64,000 bases of DNA from Serinus canaria (GCF_022539315.1 NC_066314.1:58079543-58143542), one strand, 5' to 3'. Shown: positions 37,401 to 51,389, counted from the first letter of the stretch. Numbers and translations are program-made. Notes: generated by a model not told the origin, from the letters alone.

Positions 37401-40400
37401 GCAACCAAAGATCCCCTACTACCTTTGGCTTCCCTGCAGGCTCACAATTAAGAGAGCCAAACAGGTTCCATTTGCTGTTCAGCTACTGCCCAAACCAGTG
37501 TGGGTAACAGCATGGGGCCTGATTGTCAACAGCCAAAGCTACACAGAATTGCAGGATGATGCATAGGTGTGCTTGCTTGCTCATCCAAACCTGCAGATGT
37601 CCAGAGAGCATATAGTTCTGTTGTTTAAGAGGGTTTATGTCCATACTTTATAATGAACAGTATAATTGGATTATTCTTTGTAAATATCTGTGCCCTGTGA
37701 AGGTCAGAGTTAAAAACACCCAAGTGAAGTTCCTGGAAGTATTCTTAATTTTTAAGCATTTTGTCGGAGCAATTGGTGATTTATCAACCACTTCTGGCAT
37801 CAGTTGAGAACACACTGCTACTGCTTACTGTGACCCATTATGGGCCTCTATTTCAGCCCTATTATAAGTGAGATGTTAATTGCTGTTTGCAGGGTACGAG
37901 TGCCTAGTGCCAAACCTGCACAGACACATCACCTGTTATCTCTAATCAAAGGCAGGGTCTGGTGGGAAGGAAATTCAGAGGTGATTCCTTTCTGTGTGCT
38001 ATTACAAGGCATCACTAAACATTCCCCACACTTAAAACGGACTTTTTGTCTGGTGGGAGAATTCGTCCCTTCTCCCTCATGTTTGCAGAAGCAAATTCAA
38101 CTGGAGAAAGGAACGATTGCAGAAGCAAATACAACTGGAGAAAGGAACGAAGTGCCACTTCTGCAGCCACTTACCAGAAGAAATGGTGTATTTTGGCCAT
38201 CAGGATCATCTGTTTTCCCTGCAAAGATGTATTAACAAGGTCCTTGTTTCTCAGTGACTAAGGAGGAGGGAAGAGGAACCTTGACCACAAAGAGGAACTC
38301 AGTCTCTGGGAAACAGGCAAAGAGGACGCTGTTGAACATTTCAGGAAACACTAGGGAAAATATGGGGGCAGCCAGAAGTTTTGATTTCCCCAAGAAAATA
38401 AACTGCTTATTCTAACTAGAGGAGAAATGGCTTGTGAGCCCTCTCCCCTGGAGAAGTTTCTCTGGCAGTACTCAATACTGTAAAGGGCTGCAGAGGAGGG
38501 AACACTCTTGACTGGATTAAGTTACAAGGTAAAAGTGACTCTTTTTTTTCCCCATGGAGAGTTAAACTGGACTCATGTCCTTGATGAAGAGTGTTTGAAA
38601 CCCTCCTGCTTGCACAAGGAGCGCAGGAGCTCTTGCCACTGGAGCACAGGCATTGCTTAGCCCAGGACCACCCCAGAACTGCCTGAGCGGCATCTTTGTG
38701 GGGGAAGTTAAATACTTCAGATTCCCTTTTCAACCAGGCTACTTATGCTTTGGATCTGTTTTTGTTAAAGCCTTCTTATTTTAATTAAAAAAGTACTTGT
38801 TGAAAAGCAGTACCCTGCCCCTTTGGTTACCATTAACATGTGTCTGCTGAGACCGCCAGCAAGCCTTTGAGATGCAGCAAGGCTGAACTCAGTAGTTCTC
38901 AAGGAGTTATAAAAACCTTATAAACATAGCCTGGGAGAATGATCATACTCTCAGCAAACTGAGGATACAAAACAACCCTGAGAAATCCAGCTTTTGGGTC
39001 AACAGCAGCCTCATGATGCACAGGAACAGGAGTGCAAAGCTCTGCCCTGGGCAGGAGTAACAACAGGCATCCACATGGGCTGGGAACAGACTGGCCAAGT
39101 AATTGCTCAGTGAAAAAGGAGCTGGGAGTCACAGGCTTGCCAAGCAGTGTATGAGTTAGCAGTGTGCTCTCACTGCAAACCCAAACTGCACAGCAGGCAG
39201 TGTCAGGAACAGCATGGCCAGCAGGCCTTGGGGAGAGCATAATTCACCACTGCTAGGGCTGCATCTGGAACAGAGCTGGAATAGCATGCTTAATGAATGT
39301 TATGAATCCCAGAAAAGAGTTCATAGAACTCCTAGAATATGTGTTCATTTTTTTTATTAGAGGAAAAAAAAACCAAAACAAAACAAAGGAAAAGCCCATA
39401 AGTTACTATTTCCTCCCAGTTCCCAAGTCTTCATAAGTGGCCCTACACCACCAAGTTTAGGATGTGTATCAGAGGAAGAAAGGTTTCCTTTCAAAGGAGA
39501 GTTTCTTGTAGGAAGAAGAGTTGAGAAAGACTACTAAGCTCTGTGTTGTCCAGGTCACAAGACAGTGCTGCCAGCAGCCATCCTGCCAGCAGAACATAGG
39601 GAAAGGACAGAAGAAAAAAAAAATGAAAACCACAGCTGACAACCTCCCTGCCCAATCTTGCAACCCTACCAGTATCATAGCAAGATTCTTTTGAGGCAGT
39701 AGTATACTAATATGTTTTTCACAGGGTAAGGTAGAGAAGATCAGATAAGAGAAAATATGTCTGCACTGAAATGGCCATGCACTCCTTGATCTTCTTTGAA
39801 GACATGCATTGCTTTTAACCACCAGGTGCCTGTCCCCAGTGCAAGCCCAGGAGGTAAACAGACACAGACAGTGTTTGTAGCAGGAAGCCAAACCAGAAAG
39901 GAATTTTATCCACCCAGAACAGGCCACTGCCTGGGGCAGCAGGGAGACCTCTCTAGCAGTCAAACACTGACACCAGTGAAGGTCTCACCTGCTCATATAC
40001 CTACTGCTTCTCTGCTCTTACTGACAGAGGGCTGGTTTTCACCTCTGGAAACCAAGACACCCATCTGCATTGACCAAAAATCAGTGTTCAACAACAATTA
40101 TTAAAGGCAACTGCTGCCCAAGCAGCACCAACAAGCATTTGTCTGGCCATGCTGACAATACTGCAGATTATGCATATGAGCCCCTCTACTCAGTCCAAGG
40201 AGAGCAGCCCTCAGCTCACCACTTGGGCACTTGCACACAGCCTATAAATCTCAGCTGCTCATGGATTATTATTCTCCCCTCCCTTCTTGTCTCTCATCCG
40301 TCCATGAGCCCACTGTCCTTCCAACAGAGGACAGATTTTTTTCTCTTCTCCACAGGACCTCCCAGGCACCAGAGGTGATGGACAGCAAGACAGCAGAGCC

Positions 40401-41616
40401 TAATCCCCACATGTTATGTGGTTTTTTTCATCCCATTGCCTTCCTTTTACAGCCTAAGTGTGAGAGACTCAGGCCAGACCTCAGCCTCCATCTGCAGCCT
40501 GGGATTATGATCTGAAGCATAATATTTCTTTATGAGCAAATTATCACCAAGACTTCAATGCGCTGTTGGCCTTTTAAAAAGCTAAGTGTTTAGTATTTTT
40601 ATTTCTTTCTGCTCTGCAGTTTATGGCTCCCATAAATCAGATGACAGGCTGTGGCACAGAGGGCTGATCTGATCTGTGGGAACAGGGAAAAAGGCGGGAG
40701 AAGGGAGCACTGACAGAGCTGGTAACCAGGGGAGACTTCTGCACCCTGCTGTAAGCATCCCCATGGGGAAGGCAGGATGAAGCCCACCTGAGGCAATGCT
40801 CACAACCATGCCAGCTCCTTCTTCTCTGACACAGACTTTAAAATCCTCACTTCTTCTATGCCACACCACCTCCTTGCAACAATTGAAAACGCAGTTCTCT
40901 AGCTCACAGGAGCAGTGATAGATCCACTAGGATTCACAAGGCTTTCAGGACACACACAAGCACAGTGCTGACCCACTACACTGGTACACCAACCCACACA
41001 TCTGAAACAATCAAATCTGACCTAGTGTATTGCTGATCTAGAAGCCTTACCTTGCAGCAAATTAAGGATGTTGCCATGGTTAAAAGTCCATTGGAGATTT
41101 CCAGAATTGTGAAGTTGGTGCTGAAGTCCCAGGTCTCACAAGCAAAAGACCAAATCCCTAAAGACATTTATTCACTCAGAGATGCACCAAAAGTCATGCT
41201 ATGAAGCATTCCAGCAAGCAGCATTCAGGGAATCCTCCTCCCCACATCTCTGTGCTTCTAAATACTGTTAAAATCTGAACTATAGTCAGCCTATGCCCTC
41301 TCAAGGAAATGACACACATTGCCACAGCCCTTCTCCTGCCCCAGTGACTTGGATTCTTCTTCAGGACTGACGCTTTCCTACATTCACATACGTGCATACC
41401 TAACACTGCTGAGCAGGCCATCATCTTCACAAAGACCTCAGAAGAGAAATAATAGATAATATTGCAAGGACTTTGTTGGATTGGGTCTTGCGGGGTTCTT
41501 CAGTGAGCCTGGGTTTATTGCTAGCTGTACTGCTTTGCTCATTGATAAGAACTGGTCTTTCTTCCTCTGTGCTCAATGCTGCTTTGCTGGGGCAGACTTT
41601 GGTACAGGTACTTTAT
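34421..41616. other. Intergenic DNA, no gene recognised
   Basis: Non-coding sequence of mixed composition. It includes a 34-bp tandem duplication (38084-38151), a purine-rich tract (about 35940-36008) and AT-rich patches with homeobox-like motifs (about 36730-36830 and 37630-37800). ORFs such as those at 37840-38235 and 39469-39963 have no recognisable domain. Confidence 0.65.
38084..38151 (+). repeat. 34-bp tandem duplication
   Basis: The unit at 38084-38117 (TGCAGAAGCAAATTCAACTG...) is repeated at 38118-38151 with only two differences, one of them an internal T-to-A change. The near-identity suggests a recent event. The length is not a multiple of three and no gene is recognised here. Confidence 0.92.
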
Positions 41617-41693
41617 CCTCTTGGCAGTGCTAGGTTTATGGTTGCACTTGATGATCTTAAAGGTCTTTTCCAACCCAAACAATTCCGTGATAC
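41617..41693 (+). mobile_element. CR1 LINE 3'-end fragment
   Basis: The run CTTGGCAGTGCTAGGTTTAT, then GTTGCACTTGATGATCTTAA, AGGTCTTTTCCAACCCAAAC and AATTCCGTGATAC matches the avian CR1 3' end closely. It is 5'-truncated, as nearly all CR1 copies are, and has no coding capacity. The upstream boundary is approximate. Confidence 0.85.
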
Positions 41694-42094
41694 TAAGAGA
41701 AAGGGAACACAGGCAGCTTAATGCTATTTTGAGTGAAGGTCTGTGGCAGGCAAGAGGACTTCTGCAAGGACAAGCCCTTTTGCTGGCTCACGTAAGACCA
41801 GAAGGTGATGTAACTTCATACTCTCTTGAATACTCCCAAAATGCCAATCCTTCCTTGGGTATTTCCAAAGCAGTAGAAACCTTCACCAGGAATTTGAAGT
41901 CCCATGGATGCTTTGCCTACAGAAGCAAAAAATGGTGCTCTTCATTGCCCTGCCTGCAATCCAGTCTCCACCACTGTTGTGCCCTTGACCAGTAAGATTT
42001 TACCTGCTATAAAAGGCTGGATAAGAGGCAGGTATTCCTGCCATCCTCAGCAGGGAGCCACCCTCTCGATGAGTGCTGGCAGCTCTGGGCTGTG

Positions 42095-42230
42095 CATCCA
42101 TCCATCCATCCATCCATCCATCCATCCATCCATCCATCCATCCATCCATCCATCCATCCATCCATCCATCCATCCATCCATCCATCCATCCATCCATCCA
42201 TCCATCCATCCATCCATCCATCCATCCATC
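42095..42230 (+). repeat. (CATC)34 microsatellite
   Basis: Thirty-four uninterrupted CATC units (136 bases). Because four is not a multiple of three, every frame stays open as a His-Pro-Ser-Ile repeat on the plus strand and Met-Asp-Gly-Trp on the minus strand, producing spurious ORFs on both strands. The purity suggests a young, variable locus. Confidence 0.98.
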
Positions 42231-43413
42231 CCACTGTCTGGGTACCCACAGTAGTCCATACAGCACTCAGTGTGACAAGTGGAGCCAGGCTGTGACAGAT
42301 GGAACTCCCAGGTGGAGAGCACAGGTGAGTCAGGGCCCTGCTAGTGGCTCACCCCCATGGCTGGGTCTGTCACTGGGAGTAACAGGATTAGCAGAGAAGA
42401 GAGAAAACTTCCAGGCTAGGAAGAAAGCGACAAAGTGAATAAGGAGTTCAGGCCATGTTTTTAAGCAAGTTTTGAGAATCTTTTACAGAATCTTTTCAAT
42501 AATAATGAGACTCGAGTATTTTTTTAAAAGGGGGCAAAAAGAGTAGCGAGAACCTGCTGTCTCCCAGAAAACCATGTTGCTGCACAGAGCAATTTCCAAA
42601 CACAGACACCAGTCTCCTCCCAAAACCCGGCTGTAAAGCTAACAACTGCTGTGCTATTAAAGTGCCAGATAAGCCAGGCGACAGCACCAGCCAGACTCCT
42701 GGAGCTTCAGGACATTCTGGGATCACTTGGATGCATCAGCTTTTATCCTGAAAGTATCAGAATCTAGGAGTGCTAAGACCAGGGTAAACATTATCAGTTT
42801 TTGTTCTGTCTTCCTGCAGTGACTACAGCTGATCTGTTTGGACAGAAGGGCTGGGAGGAAGAAACAGCACCAGTTTCAGAAAGCTACCTATTCTCTTCCT
42901 GAAAGAACTTTGGGGAAACATAAAATTCACTCTGTGCCTCTGAAAGTCATGCAACTGCTTTCAGTGTTGAAAATGTGCATCTTGTTTCCACTGCAATGTT
43001 TTCTCCATTTCACTGTCCAGTCATCATGTTGTGCCATGGCTGGACACCTTGGCTCCATGTGGGTGCTGGCAGCCTGGAGTCCCTCACCACCCCAGATCAC
43101 CTCCCCTTGCCATGGTGTGGAGGGGCACATTAGGACAGGGGCGGGAAAAAACCAAAAAAGAAATGAACTAAAGCCAATTAAAAGCACAGAAAAAATGCAG
43201 GGAGGCAGGTTGTCATTACCAGAGCTGGAATTTGGCCTGGGTGCCATGGAGATGAAACCTGGCAGATGGTTAAGGTGTACATGGGAAGCATGCATGCAGC
43301 ACCTGACCGTAGATTTATGACCAATTAATATAACAAAAGAGAAATCTTGACAAGGAAGCCAGAGACCTACAAAATGAGTAAGTGAACCATGAAAAGGGGT
43401 GGCTTTCCCATCC

Positions 43414-43432
43414 AAAAAAAAAAAAAAAAAAA
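43414..43432 (+). repeat. Poly(A) tract, A19
   Basis: Nineteen As followed by the A-rich CCAAAAAAAACC. No retroposon body is recognised. Confidence 0.85.
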
Positions 43433-44392
43433 CCAAAAAAAACCAAAACAGCTGAGTGTACAATACCTACAGAGCCGTGAATAAACTGAAGTTGGAACAG
43501 ATGGAGAGAGAAACAAACCACTGTGTGTATTAGTTGGCTCCCAAGTAAACGAGCCAGCATGGGGAAAGAGCTTCCCCACAATTCAAGGAGAGAACAATAG
43601 GCTCCAGTTCTGCAGCAGCCCCTTCCCCAGGTGCTGTGTCCTTCCTACAGCTTAATTTAAGGCTCACAAGCTGCAGCACTCTCAGATACAAGATCCTAAC
43701 AAACAACCAGCAAAGAATATTCTTTTAAATAATGAACCATGTGTCTCTAATTAGAAGAGCCCAGGCACAAGGCAGCGGAGACAGGAGCCTTCTCTGGCAA
43801 CCCATCACACAGACACAGACCCCCAGCTACATGGCCTTACCTCAGACTGCATGTGAAACAGGATCAAGGATAACAAACAAGGGCTTTCCCATGGATGGTG
43901 ACTGCCCTGAAGTGGCCATGGTTGCAGTCTGCTGGGCAAACACATACCTGGTAACCCCCAGCACTGTTTGGAGGCACAGAAGTGACCTTTGCCTTTGCAG
44001 GCGAGAGCGGCATGGCACACCAACATTTCCATTGAACTTTGTCTGTCACCTGTAAACTAAAGCCCTGGCCAGGTCAGAGATGAGAAAACAAGCAAGGAGG
44101 AGATGAGCCAACCCACTCTGGGAATGGGAACAGGGAGAGGTTAGTGTGGTGCAATTATGCACAAGGAGAGAAGCCCCTCGCTACAAGGCTATTTAAAATC
44201 CCAGTCATGAAGAAAAGGAGGGATGTGTCCTGTGGTTCTGTGGAGCACCAGGCACTGCTGCCCCACAGACACCCTCACCCTGACCTGAGGGCAGCAGCAG
44301 GCACTGGGGGAAGGCTGAGCCCAGGCAGAAGCCCCCTCCTCGGGGTGAGCGCTCAGCTTTCCCTCCAGGTCTGCAGACTCGGGGCTGTCCAG

Positions 44393-44413
44393 CCGCCGCC
44401 GCCGCCGCCGCCG
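44393..44413 (+). repeat. (CCG)7 trinucleotide repeat
   Basis: Seven CCG units in a locally GC-rich intergenic stretch. They are read as polyproline in one chance ORF and polyarginine in the opposite one. Confidence 0.95.
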
Positions 44414-47400
44414 TATCTGGGATGTAAATGCCAAAGATAACAAGGCAGCTCTACAGACAACATTTATCACCCACTTTAAAGACAGGCGGCTTGGGACTAA
44501 GCCCTTGAGGGGTACTCCCTATCCATGCCAAACTCAGCCTGGAAGAAACAAATTTCAAGTCCTGCCTTGAAGGTGGTGGGCCAAAACTTAACTGACTTCA
44601 CAGTGGGAGAGCTTTGCAGAGCCATGTGCTCCCTGGAATCCCTGTTCCCAAAAGCCCCTCCTTTTGCCCATGCTCTTCACAGACCCTGGATGCTCATGCA
44701 TCAGCTGGTTCATTTCTTGTGGTGCTAAGGGAACACCAGCATATCTCCCCCCCACTGCAGCTGAGCTTATACAAGAACACTGTCTGAGAGTAGCACCTGT
44801 AATGAGCCCAAGCACAGGCACAAGCTATTAAAACCTCCCCCCACCTCTACCCCACCTGATTCCCTCTGTGGCTTTAAGCAAATCACATAACTTTTCCTCT
44901 TTAGTTTCTGCACCTGGGAGAGAGTAATATTTACCTATCCCAGAAGGGTGTTGAGGGGGTTAGTTAATGTTTGCCCAGCATTTTAAAGGATAAAATATTC
45001 TGTATTAATTCCCGGCTGCCAGAAAGAACTGAGATGTATGACTCTCGTTAGCTCCACTGGAAGATTTTTTACTCAAGTTGGGCTTTACGTTTCTGAAAAG
45101 TAGAAGCAAGATGATGTGACATTAACATCTCAGAGAGCACCTGCAGCACAGGCTGTAAAACCCCCTTCTCTTTTCACTGCCAGCAGCCTCCTGCTGCACC
45201 GCCTGTTCTGCACAGGTGCAGCCATGTCTGCTAAACATTAAAGTACTCCCAAGCCAACACGGGGGGAGTGCTCTGGGCTGTGCCTGCAGCACCAGCTCCC
45301 CCCCAGGTGGGGATTCCTTTGCAGGCTCCCACAGCAGGGAGCTGCCCTCACCTGTGAGGTGGCCTCTTATGGGTTAAGCACAGCCTCTGCACCGGCACTG
45401 CCCTTCTGCTCAGATTTGTCAGCGTTGCTCAGCTCTTATTTGGAAGCCAGGTTTGCTTGCCATGACAGATGTGAGCTGCAGGTGGGATCGTGCAGCACCA
45501 CACCTGTTGGTAGGTGTGCCAGGGGAACACACCAGGTGGGTGGGCATCCCCTCTGCTGCTGTGCCACTGCTCTGGTTGTGTTCCCTGCCACCTGGTACTG
45601 GGCAGAAAGAAAAAGCATTAGATATGAGCTGGGCTCCAGCAGCACTCAGCTGTCTCAGCTGGCTTTACAACCAGGACACTCATAGTGCCTGGGAAAGTAC
45701 TGCACTGCACATCCTTCAAATCAGACCACCCACTGCTCAGGCCCTTTACATTCTCCATGTGGCACCAGCAGTACCACAACATTGTTGTTCCCTCCCTGAA
45801 CACTGGACACCACATTTTTCAGGCTGAGGACAATGAGCTGCCACCCTGGGTTTGTTTCTCTCATCTGTTTCTCCCTGCACTTCTCAGTGCTGGTATCCCA
45901 TATGTGATGGGTCCAAATGGGGTCTCCACTCATGTGGACAGCAAGTGGAAATGCCAGCAGCCTTCATGTGCTCCTGGGATGGAACAAGGGGAGGAAAGAG
46001 GCTGGCTTTGTCCCTTGGTGCCTGCAGTGCTCTGGAGTAAAAAGGGCTCTGGGCACCACAGCCAGCAAGAACCCACCTCCAGCAAGCCCTGAGGCTGTAG
46101 TGGATGCACCTCTGTAGGCCTGTCTTCAAAAGCAGCCCAGCAGGGCTGAGACCCAGGCAGTGGGGAGGGGGGACAGGAGGCTCATGGTGCCCTCCAGAAA
46201 GGGATTTGGGTTTAACTGCTGGTTACTGCCTGCCAGCAGAAGTATATGGCTGTACAATAAGGAAAGGCTGCAGGAAGGTGTTTGAAAACCAAGCTAAGCC
46301 ACTTCAGACTCATGAAAGAACAGCACCACCAAAGCAGCCCTCCACTGGCCTCAATGTTTCAGGGAGGGAAAGCTGGCTGAAACCTGAGAACAATGGAGCA
46401 ACCCTCCCTTCCATTCTTCTGGCAAAGGTAAAAGATCTTGTGGAGGTATCCACACTGGGGAAGGCACTGAACAGGAAGCCCTACACCAATAAAGCATCCC
46501 CTTGTGCCTTCAAACACCACATCCACACACTTCCCAACCTCCATCTTTGCTGTCTGCTGGCAGCACCAGGAATTCTTACCCCTTGCTGTGCAAATCCCTG
46601 ACCAGAGGCAATGGCACAGCCATCCTGGCATGGAGGGCTGTTTGCCAGCGCTGGTCTGGGCACTCCCCACAAGTGGTGGGGCAGAGCAGAGGGCTTAGTT
46701 TTCCTTTCCAGAGGCCTTCTTTTGTCCCCATCACTCCCTACCTCTCCTGTCTTGCCCAATGTCCAGGACAGCAGGCAGAGACCAAGGCACTGAAGACAAC
46801 TGCTGAGCAAAATCAGAAGCACAGACTGAAACATTACTAATTTCTAACACATCACAGCCTACGAGTCATCCTGTTTGTGAGCCTAAACTGCTCTCTGCTG
46901 CCTTCATACCAGCTCGTTTCAAGGGTGAGTAAGCAGACAGTGGCAGACATGACTTTTATTATTCCCAGAGCTTTGAAGCTGTACCATTTCCCTGTGGTTA
47001 GCTGGCTGCATCAGCTGTCTGTAGTGACACACTTTGAAGAACTCAGCAATGAGACATAGGTAGCCAGACCAAGCTGAGCTGGAGCTCAGCAAGCTCCACT
47101 GACAGTATTTCAAGGTGACTCAGTGGTTGCCCACCCTCTCTTATTCTTTGTTTTTACCCTGTCATTTTATTTCTATATTCTTGGCTACTTTCAAGAAAGC
47201 TCTTTCACAAGCAGAGGTCAAAGGCAACACAATCAGCTTCAAGTTGTAAGTGAAGCCCATTTCTGTTAAAGTGAGTTTTTGGATGAATATCCTCAGAGAA
47301 TAAGCAACACCATATGAAGAGAGAAAAATATAGAGAAACTGAGCTACAACAGTGTGAGCATTTCATGTATTTATACATGTGTATACACTCATACTTATGC

Positions 47401-47500
47401 AAAAGAATAAATACAGAAACACAAATATCTTAGACTAGAAAGTGAAACTTCCTGCATTTTTTAACTCCCTTAAACCAGCTTATTACACTGGTATTTTTTC

Positions 47501-47514
47501 ATATATATATATAT
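47501..47514. repeat. (AT)7 microsatellite
   Basis: Seven AT units after a T-rich run. Confidence 0.85.
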
Positions 47515-50500
47515 TTAAAAATGTAGCACTTGCACACACTTTGGAGAAAACTGTAAGTTTCCTTTCCATCCCAGGTTAAACTTCTATTTTCCCGCTGCTC
47601 TAGTATTTCCACAGTTCTTATCTATATTTCTACATTTAACCACTTCTAGTTTGAATGGCTGAACATTAAAAAGTATCTTTGCATAGCATGAAGCAGCACA
47701 AACATCAAAGTCCAAGCAAAAGCACCAGATTGTGATTGTGGGTTTTTCTGCACAGACTAGTTCAAATTCTACTTTTAATTCCACTGCCAAAAGTTTAGAG
47801 CTCGAGATAAATCACTCCTTCCCCTTGAAAGGGGCTGATTGTATTCATGGAACGTTTCAGAGTCCAAGGGCCCAGGCTGAGATGAAAGGCTGAGGGCAGA
47901 GCAGGGCTCAGCCCCACATCCAGTGCCACATAAGAAGAGGGTGAGGGCTCTGGCCACAGTGGGAGGAACTTTCAGACATAGTTCCCAGCAGGGCTCAGCC
48001 CCTTTGGGTAACCTCAGATGTGTCATTCAGCCTTCCTCTGACTCAGTTCCTCAGTACTGGGGAAATAACACCACCACTGCATTACGTAGGAGTTTTGGGC
48101 AGATAGACACCTTTTCAATGAGTATAGGAATCCACACTAGAAGTGTAACTAAAATAAAGATTTGTTGCAATTCTAAAGAAATGGCACAAGCGTGGGCTAG
48201 GAAGAAGGGGTGAGATGTATGGTATGAGCACAGGAAGCTCCCTACCACTCTCAAAAGAGCTTGATCATGAACTGAAGCACAGGAGAGATGCAGATCCTGG
48301 GTTAGGAACCCAGCTGGGGTCCTGCTTTGTGGCAAATCCTTGGGTCCCCTCAGTGGCTCTGCAGTGCCTTCACCTCCTGGTTGGGAAAGAAGCACCAGCT
48401 GCATGGCTCCCATGTCCCTGCTGGGGCTACTCAGTCATCCAGGAAAGGAAACAAAACACAGTAGCTTTCCTACAAATCTGGTACACCTCTGTCCATACCC
48501 TACAACTCCCCCAAAAGCAGGTAGCCCCGCCTCAGTTCCCAAATTTAACCTCTGGGCCATGCCAGGCTTTTGAACCAACGTCATGTTTTGGCACGTCAGA
48601 CATGACCCAGATTCTTCTACCTAACTATGGAGCGGATGCAAGGGCAGGTCCCAACCCTGTTACTCTGGCAAGGTCTGATAGCATCTGACACCCAGGGCTG
48701 GTGGAGCAGGGCCACCTGGGCCAGAGTGCCTCGCTGTGTGCTCTGCATCACTACCCCACAGCGGGTGGGACTGCACGGCTGGTGAGAGTTTGAACAAAGT
48801 GACCTCGCAGCCTGTCCCCAGCACTGAGGTTTCCTCCTGGTGCTCTGTGGCTGACCACAACAACACCCCCCTTCCTCAGCACATTTCAGTGGGCAAGCCA
48901 GCAGAGGTAACAATACTCCTCTTTTTTCACAGAGGACAAAGCTGTGGAAGACACCGATTCCCATGGCAACAAAGGCAGAGAAGTGTCCCAAGTTGTGATT
49001 TGCTGTCACTATACGCACCTCGCAGCAGATAAGGACAAGTGATAGCTCTGAAAGGAACTGTTTCCATGGGACCCTTCCCAGCGAGCCCCCACAATGACAT
49101 CCAACCATCAGCCACAGCTTCCGGCATCAAACAGCTCTGACTGGAAGGGAGCAACACTGCTTCCCACATCTTGTATCCTCTTGTAGGGGACAGGGCTCTG
49201 CTGGCTCCCTCAGAGCCTGCCTAACCCCCAACAAGCCACACTGCTGCTTGCTAATCCACTTACCCAGGCAATTACACTGGGAGAGCAGCCTGCTGGGAGC
49301 CTGCTCAACTTCTCAGCTAAACATCCTCCTGGGTTTTTTAACCCACTGAGTGGTATCTTAGGCAATGGCAAGAGCTCCTCACAGAGCACGCATTTGTTCT
49401 TAAGCAGCGTGGCCTATGTAAGTGCATTTCCTTCCCACACTTTCATTTATCATAGTTCTTCCCTCCCAGTCCTGCCTCTTCAGTTCCCTGGGGAAAGTCA
49501 GTGAATTTATGAAGGAACAAAGTCACCTTGAGCCTTAATCCACACCCCAGCAGAAGGAATACATCTGTCGGCAATCATATCCACCCACTCTGCAACAGCA
49601 TTACAACAACGCTCACTTTGTTAGCACAGAAAATACTGTCTCCTTCTCTGGTCCTGCAGACAAGCTACCACAAAGGCTGGAGCAAAGAAAAAAGATTGAG
49701 GACAAAGGAAATGGCCCTGTACATCTGAGGTCAAACAGGTAAACTGAGGTGGAACAGTGGAAACAGGAAGAGAAGAGCAAAGAAATGACTCAACAAACCT
49801 ATGATAAACCCTCCAAAACAACTCCCTGCTCCCTTTCTGCATAAGAAGTGAAGGCAGTTGAGAAACTCAATAAAGTTGGAGAAGACAGGCAGAGATCCTC
49901 ATTCAACTGAGAGTAAAACAGCAACCAAAGCAAGTGACAAAGTAGTGTGGAACCAGGTGCATAAGGCAGTTGGGATTTTACCATCTGGGAGCAAAGGACT
50001 GATTCTCTCACAACCAGGCTGGCACCCAGCTTGCTGGAGTCATGGCTCCATGTTCACCTTTCTCCTTCCCTCAGGGAAACCAGCCCTGATGCCACCTGAG
50101 CACACAGGACCAAAACAGTTTTTTTTTTCTAAAATGGGCCTGGGAGCTGAAGAGATACACACAGAGACAAAGCTCTCTCCAGCAGAGGCTGTCCTAGCCC
50201 TGCAAAGGCAGTGCCCAGACATTTTGGGGGCTTGGGCTGGTTCCCAAGTCCCTGATGCTGCCACAGGAGTGCTCTCACAGGCAGAGCTCCCACCTTTGTG
50301 CCCATCCCCATGGAACAGCTCCTTTGCATTCAACAGGAACAAGCACAGCTGCTTGTTGCCATCTGCCCTTCTTGTTGCCATGACTTGATTATCAGTCCTG
50401 GGATGAACCTGCTACTGACTGGAAGAACTGGAATTTTACTATCTCCAGAAGGATGAAGGAGTTACAGCAGTGAGGCAAGGAGGCTGAAGAGGAGGTAAAT

Positions 50501-51389
50501 GGATAGTTGAGCCTGTCCCAATGAAACTGCTGCCTCTCAAACACTCCCATCCTGCTGGCTGGATAGTGCAGTGGGCAGAAACCCAATTGCTTTGTCATCT
50601 TTGGCACTTGCTGCAGGCAAGCACCAGCTTTGTCAGCCCAACATCCTTTCCTCTGCCATGCATCCCAGAGCAGATAAGTGAGTTTCTAGAAACAGGTCCC
50701 AGCTGACAAACAAGAAAAAGAGTGAGGACATAGGTGTCCTGGTGCAGGAGTTCTCTGAGCTGGTGGTAGGATCCCAGAGCCCAGAGAAATCAACCCATCC
50801 TAAATCCTCAATACTTTACTTACATGTGCTAATTAAATCTTCTTTCTTTATAATGCAGTTAGCAATCTCCTCCTTAGCAGAGTCATTCCACTGGTACACT
50901 CTGAATTCTGTTGCTACTTATGTGACCCTCAAGGACAAGAGGTGGTGTTGTATAGATTTCCTTTGCTTCACAACAGGGGAAGAAGACCAAAACTACAGAG
51001 ACTTCACCAACTCACCTAGAAGTCCTCCAACTGCCATCAAACACTTCAAAATGTATTCACAAACAAAATAGATTGTCCCCAAATAGCTTACCTGGAGTTC
51101 TCTATTCTCAGCAGCAGTCTTTCTTCTCCTGGCAGCACTGTTAAACTTTACAAGAGAGTGAAAAAGCTTGCCCGCTGCTCCAGGAGTAGATTCCAGCTTG
51201 CCTATTGCACCTGCATGCCGTCACAGCCCTGGTCAAAAGAGAAATTCCAAGAGAACCTCCTGGGTCCAAATGTACAGAAATATCATCACCAGTGCAGGAA
51301 AACCAAAAGAAATGTTCCCAGTAATTGCCTAATTCATCTTTGTACTAAATACTCTTCTAAGCAACTCTCATTTAGAGAGACTTCAGCAG

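Larger units (their letters stand above)
41694..51389. other. Intergenic DNA, no gene recognised
   Basis: Apart from the CATC array (42095-42230), an A19 tract (43414-43432), a CCG repeat (44393-44413) and an AT run (47501-47514), I see no element I can name. Many ORFs of 60-180 codons occur on both strands, overlapping and without recognisable domains. This stretch is moderately GC-rich in its middle (about 44-46.8 kb). Confidence 0.65.

Noticed and set aside
42000..42260. CRISPR-like direct repeats
   Set aside because: The tandem array is a simple microsatellite without spacers, and the genome is vertebrate.
42073..42438. Repeat-protein ORFs (His-Pro-Ser-Ile and Met-Asp-Gly-Trp repeats) on both strands
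   Set aside because: They are translations of the CATC microsatellite; a 4-base unit opens all frames.
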